Source: Bacteroidales bacterium (GTDB lineage: Bacteria; Bacteroidota; Bacteroidia; Bacteroidales; VadinHA17). From it: DNA of 14,114 nt. How positions within the stretch are numbered: the stretch's first letter is position 1; each line of letters begins with the position of its first letter. This document shows positions 1 through 6,011 of the stretch, in pieces. The position numbers were made by a program, and so were the translations under genes. The stretch covers positions 1 through 14,114 of the forward strand of contig DAIDJT010000032.1 in the NCBI GenBank assembly GCA_027451265.1. The letters are read 5' to 3'. The notes under the pieces were generated by a model. The model had not been told where the DNA came from. It searched no databases and worked only from the letters and a program-made list of their open reading frames with translations.

Positions 1-420
1 AGAACGGCTCATGAGAATCTCAAAAGAGTCAAGGCTCTTCACGCATTGAATACCCTTTAACTTGTCAGGTTCAAGTGATTCCCAGAGCTTGTCGTCGGCG
101 TAGAGGATCTTTGCATCGGAGTGGTTGATGATATTCTGAAGATCATCGGGCTTGAAATCCGGCAGTATCGGTACCACAACGGCACCGTAGGTCACAACCG
201 CGAGGTAAATGGCACACCAGTTGGCGGAGTTTCGCCCGAGCAGGGCGACCATATCGCCTTCGCGGATGCCGTATTCGCGGAAAGCAATATGAAGTTTGAC
301 CATTATGGCAGCTATCTCCTTGTAAGTGTAACCTTTCTCACGATAATTGGAAAGCGCCTCGATATCCCAGTTCTTTTTTATACTCTCCTCAACATAGGAG
401 ATAAATCGTTCCTTGATCAT
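1..420 (-). CDS. AMP-forming acyl-CoA synthetase/ligase, N-terminal part (runs off left edge)
   Basis: Only the first 140 codons are present; the gene continues beyond base 1. The visible part matches the N-terminal subdomain of long-chain fatty-acid-CoA ligases of the ANL (AMP-binding) superfamily: an early segment resembling YTYKEIAAIM (about 31-40), the stretch GDMVALLGRNSANWCAIYLA (about 55-74), the AxVVPILP turn (about 80-87), then DDLQNIINHSDAKILYADD (about 92-110). The family activates a carboxylic acid with ATP and joins it to CoA. The phosphate-binding loop and the adenylate and hinge motifs lie outside the window, so the acid substrate cannot be judged. The start ATG at 420 lies about 20 bases after a -7-type element; the frame stays open further upstream with a possible TTG start, but that would fall inside the promoter element. 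It is the last gene of the minus-strand run and is separated by 57 bases from the membrane protein gene, so it probably has its own transcription start. Confidence 0.85.
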   Translation of the reverse strand, partial: MIKERFISYVEESIKKNWDIEALSNYREKGYTYKEIAAIMVKLHIAFREYGIREGDMVALLGRNSANWCAIYLAVVTYGAVVVPILPDFKPDDLQNIINHSDAKILYADDKLWESLEPDKLKGIQCVKSLDSFEILMSRS

Positions 421-447
421 GATTTTGGAGTTTTTTATTTCATTGGG

Positions 448-455
448 CAAATGTA
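448..455 (-). promoter_or_regulatory. Candidate -7 element for the acyl-CoA ligase gene
   Basis: On the minus strand the sequence reads TACATTTG, a full match to the Bacteroidota -7 consensus TAnnTTTG. It sits about 28 bases before the ATG at 420, giving a short leader. I see no clear TTTG at the -33 position, so the call rests on the -7 element alone. Confidence 0.4.
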
Positions 456-477
456 ATCTTTTAGCAGTTATCTGGTG

Positions 478-870
478 TCAGAACCTGTACAGCACAAGCA
501 GGGCCAGGGTCATTACCAGGTTGACAACGCTGAAGATTATGTTGTACCTGACCCTCTTACCGCTGAAGCGGGCAATTTTGCGCGAGAAGATGCCTGCCGT
601 AGGCACGAAGAGCACCACCAGGAACACGAAAAATTCCGCTCCGTCAAAGACCTGGCTCACACCGCCGTCCCTGACACTGGCGAAGTAGATCACCAGCAAC
701 ATCACAAGGAGGTAGATCAGGTATGTCCCTTTTAAAGCCAGGGTTGACAGGGGTCTGGCGTGATGCAGCCTGTGGGGTTTGAGATAAGCATAGGCAATGG
801 CGAATACTATCACCATAAAAAGCGCTCCTATGATATAGCTCATCATCTCCGGCAGGTTATACTTACTCAT
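478..870 (-). CDS. Small four-helix integral membrane protein, function unknown
   Basis: A 130-residue protein that I do not recognise as a named family. It has four hydrophobic segments at about residues 11-30, 48-65, 78-96 and 109-128, joined by short basic loops (KPHRLHHARP after helix 1; SRKIARFSGKRVR before helix 4). The positive charges in loop 1-2 and loop 3-4 suggest that these loops face the cytoplasm by the positive-inside rule, which places both ends in the periplasm. There is no signal peptide and no metal or redox motif. The gene starts 27 bases after the stop of the ROK kinase, on the same strand, so it may be cotranscribed with the sugar genes, although nothing in the protein ties it to sugars. 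Coding status is supported by the consistent hydrophobic pattern and by its position filling the gap between two good genes. Confidence 0.75.
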   Translation of the reverse strand: MSKYNLPEMMSYIIGALFMVIVFAIAYAYLKPHRLHHARPLSTLALKGTYLIYLLVMLLVIYFASVRDGGVSQVFDGAEFFVFLVVLFVPTAGIFSRKIARFSGKRVRYNIIFSVVNLVMTLALLVLYRF

Positions 871-897
871 TCAGTCTCAAACGGGTCAGTTTGCAAT

Positions 898-1872
898 TCA
901 TGCAGTCTCCAGCGTGGACCACACCAGTGAGCTCGCGCCAAGAACCGCCGCGTTCTGTGTGCTCAGTTCCGACGGCAGCAGTTTTACCTTGTCACGGTAG
1001 ATATAGAGGAGATTCTCCTCCATATGCTTCTTTGCCGGTTCGAAAATCAGCTCCTTGGCGAGAGCCAGTCCTCCGAAGAGGAATATTGCCTCGGGATTGG
1101 TATGGGCCACCACGTCAGCAAGCTTGAACCCGAGCATGGCGCCGGTGTGCTCGAACGCCTCGAGGGCTATCGGGTCACCCCTTCGCGCAGCCTCATATAT
1201 CATCTTTGAATCAAGCTCCTCGAAGCTGTGCCTGCGCAGTTCACTCTCGTCAAGCCTGTCAGCCATTATCTTCAGCACCGTTCTTTTCAGACCCGTTGCG
1301 GAGACATAGGTCTCAAGGCATCCTTTCCGTCCGCACCCGCAGTCGCGGTTTGACTGCCCGGGACGTATGGATGTATGGCCTATCTCTCCCGCGAAGCCAT
1401 CATGGCCATATACCAGCTTGCCGTCAACGACGAAACCACTGCCGAGTCCGGTACCCAGGGTTATCACAACGAAGTTCTTCATACCCCTGGCTCCGCCGTA
1501 GATCATCTCACCCACAGCTGCAGCATTGGCATCATTGGTGACGATGACCGGCAGAGAGGTGTGGCGCGCAAAAATATCAGCCAGGGGGATGATCCCCTTC
1601 CAGGGCAGGTCAGCCGGGTATTCAATGGTTCCCTTGTTGATATTGCCCATTGGAGCCCCGATGCCAAAACCGAGAATCTCAAAATCTTTCCCGGCCTTCT
1701 GGGCGGTGAGCATCATCTTCTCATAGAGGGCAGCAACAAAAACCTCAGGCTCATCATAATGGGTGGTAGTGATCAGATCCTCGGCCATTATTTTTCCTGA
1801 CCGGTCAACAAAGCCAAAGGTGGTGTTGGTGCCTCCTATATCAATACCTACAACTGTCTTTACTTTTTCCAT
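898..1872 (-). CDS. ROK-family sugar kinase (glucokinase-like), copy 1
   Basis: A 324-residue cytoplasmic kinase of the ROK family, which uses ATP to phosphorylate the 6-hydroxyl of glucose, N-acetylglucosamine, mannose or related hexoses. Visible motifs in order: the phosphate loop DIGGTN at 11-16; TNDANAAA at 112-119 with the catalytic base Asp114; the LGTGLGSG glycine loop at 139-146; GEIGH at 162-166; and the structural zinc site CGCGRKGCLE at 178-187, with His166, Cys178, Cys180 and Cys185 as ligands. Length is normal for the family. ROK proteins with a regulatory role carry an N-terminal helix-turn-helix; this one starts directly at the kinase fold, so it is an enzyme. It lies 82 bases downstream of the SIS gene at the end of the PFK/PIG-L/SIS block. 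That context favours a GlcNAc or glucose substrate, but specificity cannot be decided by eye. A second close paralogue lies at 6012-6965. Confidence 0.93.
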   Translation of the reverse strand: MEKVKTVVGIDIGGTNTTFGFVDRSGKIMAEDLITTTHYDEPEVFVAALYEKMMLTAQKAGKDFEILGFGIGAPMGNINKGTIEYPADLPWKGIIPLADIFARHTSLPVIVTNDANAAAVGEMIYGGARGMKNFVVITLGTGLGSGFVVDGKLVYGHDGFAGEIGHTSIRPGQSNRDCGCGRKGCLETYVSATGLKRTVLKIMADRLDESELRRHSFEELDSKMIYEAARRGDPIALEAFEHTGAMLGFKLADVVAHTNPEAIFLFGGLALAKELIFEPAKKHMEENLLYIYRDKVKLLPSELSTQNAAVLGASSLVWSTLETA

Positions 1873-1897
1873 ATTCAGAAAGAGAGTTTGCTTAACG

Positions 1898-1928
1898 TAA
1901 ATATACGCTTTAGATCATACCTGTGAAA
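1898..1928 (-). promoter_or_regulatory. Weak candidate promoter for ROK kinase copy 1
   Basis: In the 82-base gap before the kinase the minus strand has TTTC (1925-1928), 19 bases, then TATATTTA (1898-1905), one mismatch from TAnnTTTG in each box. It could give the kinase a secondary start inside the operon. The preceding stretch also has a run of eight T on the minus strand (1926-1933) but no convincing stem before it, so a terminator is not supported. Confidence 0.25.
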
Positions 1929-1954
1929 AAAAACCGTGACCTGCCGGCCTGATG

Positions 1955-2980
1955 TTACTTCTTAGCTGCCGCGACGTACTCATTGCCCACCTTCCTTGCC
2001 CTGACGGGATGGTCAGGGTCAATGCCCAGGGCGATGCCGGTCTCAACGAGAATGTTCCAACCGGCAGCCAGCTGCAGGTACTCGGCATAATCTCCTCCTT
2101 CCGGGATGACGATGGTCGGGAAGTCGGTCTTTTCAGCCGAGATGGCGATGACATTTACCCCCACGCCTTTCACGATGCATTCCATGAACTTGTCACGGTC
2201 ATGTTCGAAGGGGTCAACCCAGATGAGAACATCACCCCGGTTCATCACCTCCTCAATGCCATGGAGGGCAAAGGTTCCCTCGAGAAACGCCGACTTCTTG
2301 CGGGTGATCTCGTTGGTCTTGAGAGCCAGTTCGGCGGCTACGCCGTTGTCGCGTCCGGCGAACCAGATCATCTCGGCGTCATGCATCATGTCAATGATCC
2401 TTTTGTCAATCTTCGCCGTCAGCACCTCCTCCATCTGTGAGGCAGCCTTGCGCAAGCCGGCCATCTTCTCACCCCTGAGGGCACGGAGCAGAGAGTCATA
2501 GAAAAGAGCCTGCTCCACCACTGACTTGGTGGCTGCAACGGCATTCTCCTTGCCGCACCTCAGAACATGAGCTGCATGGGCATATTCCTCCAGTTTGGTG
2601 TTTTTGTTGGCCGTCAGGCCGAAGACGGCGTCATGCTTTTTCTTTTTCAGTTTTTCAACAAGACGGATGACCTCCTTTGTCTGGCCGGAGTTGGAAGCTG
2701 CAAAGACCACGAAGTCCTTCAGGTTGTACTCGAGGGCCTGGGTGCATCCTTCGGTAAGCACGGGCAGGAGGAACTCCTTCCGTAAATTGGCAAAGATGGC
2801 CCTCTTTGCCGGGAAGAGCCTGCTGCTTCCTTCGCCTGTAAGGAAGAGCCCCTTCTTCTTTTTAAAGGCCGGAATGAACGGAATGGAAGATTCGGGGCGG
2901 AATGATTTCATTATTCCGGGTGTCTCCATCATTTCGCGCACCAGCGCGTACTTGCTGTATTTCTTCTCGGTCAGATTCAT
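1955..2980 (-). CDS. Double SIS-domain protein: sugar-phosphate isomerase/deaminase related to the GlmS isomerase half
   Basis: A 341-residue protein with two SIS (sugar isomerase) domains, similar in plan to the isomerase half of glucosamine-6-phosphate synthase and to stand-alone SIS deaminases. SIS 1 shows GEGSSRLFPAKRA at 49-61 and the phosphate-binding ASNSGQTKEV at 95-104; the linking segment has ATKSVVEQ at 150-157. SIS 2 shows GRDNGVAAELALKTNEIT at 209-226, and LHG at 239-241 where GlmS has its ring-opening histidine. The C-terminal segment HPVRARKV resembles the end of GlmS that carries the active-site lysine. There is no glutaminase domain and no N-terminal cysteine, so the enzyme cannot use glutamine in the usual GlmS way; deamination of glucosamine-6-phosphate to fructose-6-phosphate plus ammonia is the most likely direction. 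Eleven bases separate it from the upstream deacetylase gene, so the two are cotranscribed. Alternative substrates (galactosamine-6-phosphate as in AgaS, fructosamine-6-phosphate as in FrlB) remain possible. Confidence 0.85.
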   Translation of the reverse strand: MNLTEKKYSKYALVREMMETPGIMKSFRPESSIPFIPAFKKKKGLFLTGEGSSRLFPAKRAIFANLRKEFLLPVLTEGCTQALEYNLKDFVVFAASNSGQTKEVIRLVEKLKKKKHDAVFGLTANKNTKLEEYAHAAHVLRCGKENAVAATKSVVEQALFYDSLLRALRGEKMAGLRKAASQMEEVLTAKIDKRIIDMMHDAEMIWFAGRDNGVAAELALKTNEITRKKSAFLEGTFALHGIEEVMNRGDVLIWVDPFEHDRDKFMECIVKGVGVNVIAISAEKTDFPTIVIPEGGDYAEYLQLAAGWNILVETGIALGIDPDHPVRARKVGNEYVAAAKK

Positions 2981-2991
2981 GTTCAGGTATC

Positions 2992-3759
2992 TTATTTTTT
3001 AACAATGAATTCTTTAAGGTCACGCTGCACCTGCGGGTCTTTCTGAAATCCGCCTCCAAGGTGCTGCCAGTAAGGCTCGGCATACTCCACTCCCGCTAAT
3101 TTACCGTAGTTTTTGTTACCCTCCAGTACATAGCCGAAGAAATCATCAATCTTATGCATGTGTTTCATCAGCTCAAGCTGTGAGAAGTGCCTGCCAAGCA
3201 TTTCTATCTTTGTCTTCACCGCGCTGGTGACGTCAACGAAGAAATGGGGCGGGGTAAGCTGCGATCCCAGCGGGTCACTCAGCGTCAGCGGCGAGGTATG
3301 GTAAAGCAGGGGCGTCACCCCGAGTGGTTTCTCCGGCACCGGCACAGGGTCAAGCGAGGCTACCATAGCCGCCGCCTCAACGATAGCCGCGGTGGCACGG
3401 TGGTCAGGATGGTAGTCATTGGGCAGGTGGGTGAATACAACGCCGGCGCGTACTTTTCGCATCAGGGAGATCACCTTCAGGCGCATCTCGCGGGTGTCAA
3501 ACAATGAGCCGTCAATGCCGCCCATGGTATAATACTCCGCATCAAGAACAGCGGCGGCGGCTTTTGCCTCCTCAAAACGGACCTTCGCTGTCTCCTCCAT
3601 GGTCATGTTGCAGCCACCGAGATCACCCCCGGTCATCGTGGCTATAACTATTTTGTAGCCCCTGTCATGAAGCAGTTTCAGAACGCCGGCGTTCCATGCC
3701 TCGGCATCGTCGGGGTGAGCGTTGACAGACAGAGCCACCTTATTGAATTCAGTTGCCAT
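2992..3759 (-). CDS. PIG-L (LmbE-like) family zinc deacetylase
   Basis: A 255-residue protein of the PIG-L/LmbE family, zinc enzymes that remove acetyl groups from N-acetylglucosaminyl compounds. The N-terminal metal motif AHPDD is at 14-18 (His15 and Asp18 as expected zinc ligands, Asp17 as the expected base), followed by ATMTGGDLGG at 40-49, the RFEEAKAAAAVL helix at 61-72 and the second metal motif HPDH at 117-120. Length and motif order are normal. No signal peptide is present, so it acts in the cytoplasm. It lies 11 bases after the phosphofructokinase gene and 11 bases before the SIS gene, a spacing that argues for one mRNA. With those neighbours a likely substrate is N-acetylglucosamine-6-phosphate or free N-acetylglucosamine; other known substrates of the family, such as chito-oligosaccharides and thiol-sugar precursors, cannot be excluded. 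Confidence 0.9.
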   Translation of the reverse strand: MATEFNKVALSVNAHPDDAEAWNAGVLKLLHDRGYKIVIATMTGGDLGGCNMTMEETAKVRFEEAKAAAAVLDAEYYTMGGIDGSLFDTREMRLKVISLMRKVRAGVVFTHLPNDYHPDHRATAAIVEAAAMVASLDPVPVPEKPLGVTPLLYHTSPLTLSDPLGSQLTPPHFFVDVTSAVKTKIEMLGRHFSQLELMKHMHKIDDFFGYVLEGNKNYGKLAGVEYAEPYWQHLGGGFQKDPQVQRDLKEFIVKK

Positions 3760-3770
3760 AACCTTAAGTT

Positions 3771-4976
3771 TTACTTCGTTACCATAATTTTTTTAAGTCT
3801 TACAAACTCGGGAATTTCACCTGTCAGTGGCTTCATGTACCTGACAAACGCGTCAGACACATGGTTGCCTGCAGTATTGAAATACTCAGCGGGCATGGGC
3901 CTTGCGGCGATGGCCACCTTGCTGAGGGGAACCTTCCCGTAGACGACCTCATACGGATCATCAGATTGCCTTTCTATTGTGACCATGTACCCTGACTCAC
4001 CTCTCTCGGCCAGGTGCACGGCTTCTATGCCGCACCTGTATGCCTCCTCAAGGTCAGCGGGCAGAGCCCTTACATAATCGCTCATTATCAGCGACTCAGG
4101 CACCTGGAACTCACCCCTGAGGCCGAACTCGGAGGCAATCATCCGGTGAAGGGTGATGGCCACACTGGCACCTCCCATGGCGCCAAACTCGGTGTTGCTG
4201 AATTTGTCTTTAACAACCGACGCGCTGACGGGTGTGCCGTCTTCATATTTTATGCCCTCGCCGGCAACGACGGAGACCCAGCCGTATCTTCTGATGCACC
4301 GGTCAGCGTCGGCAAGGAACCTGTCCTTTACGAAGGGGTGTTCCGGTGCATAGATCAGGTGCGGCGCATCATCCTCATCACGCCGGGCCATCGCCGTGGC
4401 GGCAGCCAGCCATCCCGCATCACGGCCTATTGTCTGGTAAATGACAAACTGATCTACCTTATTCATGTCACGGGCCAGTGTACCTGCCTGCATCACATTC
4501 AGGATGTTTGACCATGCCGCCGAAGCGAACCCGGGTGTGTGATCGGTGCCAAAGAGGTCATTGTCAACCGTCTTGGGAATACCCACGCCGGTAAGCTCAT
4601 ATCCCATGGAACGGCACCACGACTCAACCCTGTTGATAGTATCCATCGTGTCATTTCCGCCTATCAGGAAGAAGTACCTGATGTCATATTTCTGCAGCAC
4701 GCTGAGAACCTTCGGGAAATCCTCATCCTTCAGCTTGTAGCGCGATGATCCGAGGGCCGAGGAGGGGGTGCGGCGGAGACCGTGGATTATCGCGGCCGGC
4801 TGGGCCGTGAGGTCAAAGAGCCATTCGTTCATGAACCCTTCAATGCCGTAATTCATGCCATATACTTCCGATATCATGCCTGACCTCCTTGCGGCATCAA
4901 TCACCCCGGCGAGGCTGGAGTTAATAACTGAGGTCGGGCCGCCTGACTGGCCAATGACTGCGTTTCCTTTGATCAT
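3771..4976 (-). CDS. Phosphofructokinase, probably pyrophosphate-dependent
   Basis: A 401-residue member of the phosphofructokinase (PfkA) superfamily, which phosphorylates fructose-6-phosphate at C1. Visible motifs: IGQSGGPTSVINSSLAG from residue 8; LIGGNDTMDT at 104-113; GIPKTVDNDL at 132-141 with the catalytic Asp138; QTIGRDAGWLA at 181-191 for fructose-6-phosphate binding; and NTAGNHVSDAF near the C-terminus. Two positions bear on the phosphoryl donor: ATP enzymes have Gly at the fourth position of GGDG and Gly in PGTIDND, whereas here these are Asp109 and Lys135, the combination known from PPi-dependent enzymes. The N in GGND replaces the more common D. A PPi enzyme works reversibly, so it could serve both glycolysis and gluconeogenesis. 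It is the first gene of the block PFK, PIG-L, SIS, ROK and is preceded by a 43-base tandem repeat array. I do not assign a gene symbol because pfp and pfkA are both used for such proteins. Confidence 0.9.
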   Translation of the reverse strand: MIKGNAVIGQSGGPTSVINSSLAGVIDAARRSGMISEVYGMNYGIEGFMNEWLFDLTAQPAAIIHGLRRTPSSALGSSRYKLKDEDFPKVLSVLQKYDIRYFFLIGGNDTMDTINRVESWCRSMGYELTGVGIPKTVDNDLFGTDHTPGFASAAWSNILNVMQAGTLARDMNKVDQFVIYQTIGRDAGWLAAATAMARRDEDDAPHLIYAPEHPFVKDRFLADADRCIRRYGWVSVVAGEGIKYEDGTPVSASVVKDKFSNTEFGAMGGASVAITLHRMIASEFGLRGEFQVPESLIMSDYVRALPADLEEAYRCGIEAVHLAERGESGYMVTIERQSDDPYEVVYGKVPLSKVAIAARPMPAEYFNTAGNHVSDAFVRYMKPLTGEIPEFVRLKKIMVTK

Positions 4977-5005
4977 ATGTATTTTTTCAGGTATGGTTAA
5001 TATGC

Positions 5006-5171
5006 ATTCAGTTCATTTACAGGTAATGTTATTGCCATATAAATGCAGTTCTATAACAGATAAGGGCATTGCCATTGTCATAGGAATTCAGTTCCATCAC
5101 AGGTAAGGGCATTGCCATTGTCATTTGAATTCAGTTCCATCACAGATAAGGGCATTGCCATTGTCATATGA
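5006..5171. repeat. Tandem repeat array, 43-base unit, about four copies
   Basis: Units begin at 5006 (degenerate, 37 bases, missing about six), 5043, 5086 and 5129, each ending where the next begins, with the last ending at 5171. Units 2 to 4 keep an exact 43-base period; units 3 and 4 are nearly identical. Each full unit carries the hyphenated palindrome GGCATTGCC, and the later ones also carry GAATTC. The stop codon of the CBM9-like gene (5164-5166) lies inside the last unit, and the bases just inside that gene resemble the unit's start, so the array may have grown by duplication of the gene's 3' end. The array fills most of the 187-base gap before the phosphofructokinase gene, where its promoter would be expected; I see no TAnnTTTG there. 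Confidence 0.9.
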
Positions 5172-5817
5172 ATTTCAGAATCCCAAAGTATTCAGGCCTG
5201 TGGTAATCAGGTTTTTCGGTACCCACGGGGTTCCAGGTGACGAAGTGCGGTGTGGCCAGTTTGTCACCGCACTTGTAGAAATTGGCCCTGAAGCTTTTTC
5301 CTGCCAGGCTGCCGATACTGTGCCGGAAGAATGTCTTCAGGGGGATGGCCACGGTGATTGACCACCTGATATCGCCGCTTATCTCTCCAAATGGCTCGTT
5401 GCCCATGGTGGTCAGGCGGCGTATGCTGCTGATAACTGCGGGGTCTGTGCGGGCGCTGTCATGGCGGCCGTGACCTGAGCCCATCAGAGTTGTGCCGATG
5501 GGGTTAAACTCAAAATTATAGTACAGGCCGTCATCTTCCGGTGAGACGAAGAACTCAACGCAAGAGTCCTCGCATACCATCTCGTTGGTGGTACCTTTTT
5601 CGGCCTTGACATGGGCTTCGCGGACGTAGTACTTGATATATATTTCGCTGTCGCCCCAGGCGATATTGAATCTTACCTCAGGTTTGTATGTGTGGCTCTG
5701 CCAGTTCACTGTTCCTATATTGTGGCCTTCGCCCAGTTCATCGAGCCGTGCAGACACCTCTGCCATTGGCGGGATTTCCCTGTCTGTTTTCAGCTTTCTG
5801 ACCTCAATTATACGCAT
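5164..5817 (-). CDS. CBM9-like carbohydrate-binding protein, no signal peptide
   Basis: A 217-residue protein resembling the carbohydrate-binding family 9-like (DOMON-related) beta-sandwich proteins of Bacteroidota. Typical features are the alternating beta-strand pattern, VRFNIAWGDSEIYIKYYVRE at about 48-67, CEDSCVEFFVSPEDDGLYYN at about 81-100 (in this family this acidic-aromatic stretch leads into the binding face), then FEFNPIGTTL, IRWSITVAIPLKTF and a C-terminal YFGILKF. The family usually appears as an accessory module of secreted xylanases and similar enzymes or as a small stand-alone protein. Here there is neither a signal peptide nor a lipobox: the N-terminus MRIIEVRKLK is charged and the protein seems cytoplasmic. 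It lies between the GH125/ROK pair and the PFK block on the same strand, which suggests a sugar- or sugar-phosphate-related role; the function is not known. Confidence 0.75.
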   Translation of the reverse strand: MRIIEVRKLKTDREIPPMAEVSARLDELGEGHNIGTVNWQSHTYKPEVRFNIAWGDSEIYIKYYVREAHVKAEKGTTNEMVCEDSCVEFFVSPEDDGLYYNFEFNPIGTTLMGSGHGRHDSARTDPAVISSIRRLTTMGNEPFGEISGDIRWSITVAIPLKTFFRHSIGSLAGKSFRANFYKCGDKLATPHFVTWNPVGTEKPDYHRPEYFGILKFI

Positions 5818-5956
5818 TTTTGTTTAATGTTTTATGTATGACATATTTTGTTCGGGAAGAAGGTGGAGTGAAGTTTCGATGCTGTAACAGTTATGGGGTA
5901 TTCGAATGTAATTCATAACCAAAAACATGCAATGTTGCGCGGTCTGCTGTCAAAAT

Positions 5957-5984
5957 CGAACGTCGCAAATCGCAAATCGCAATT
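5957..5984 (-). repeat. Short heptamer repeat tract (nnnTGCG), four units
   Basis: Read on the minus strand the tract is aattgcg, atttgcg, atttgcg, acgttcg: three exact nnnTGCG heptamers plus one degenerate one. It starts 27 bases after the stop codon of ROK kinase copy 2, in the same orientation as that gene. The same heptamers occur at 13761-13823. The rest of the 194-base gap 5818-6011 holds no gene or clear terminator that I can support. Confidence 0.7.
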
Positions 5985-6011
5985 TCTGCCAGTGCCACTT
6001 GCCTGCTTCCT

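Noticed and set aside
1375..1800. Open plus-strand frame of 141 codons inside ROK kinase copy 1
   Set aside because: It is antisense to a gene with complete ROK motifs and has no recognisable domain; similar antisense frames occur over the second ROK gene, which shows that they follow from the codon pattern.
1926..1952. Terminator after the SIS gene, suggested by eight T on the minus strand
   Set aside because: The preceding GC-rich stretch forms at best a three-pair stem.
5080..5168. Small minus-strand frame of about 28 codons starting with an ATG that overlaps the CBM9 stop (ATGA)
   Set aside because: It lies entirely in the 43-base repeat, which is not a multiple of three, so the peptide has no consistent reading; overlap with the stop codon is probably accidental.
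5006..5171. Tandem repeat considered as a CRISPR array
   Set aside because: The units are contiguous with no variable spacers, and no cas genes are present.
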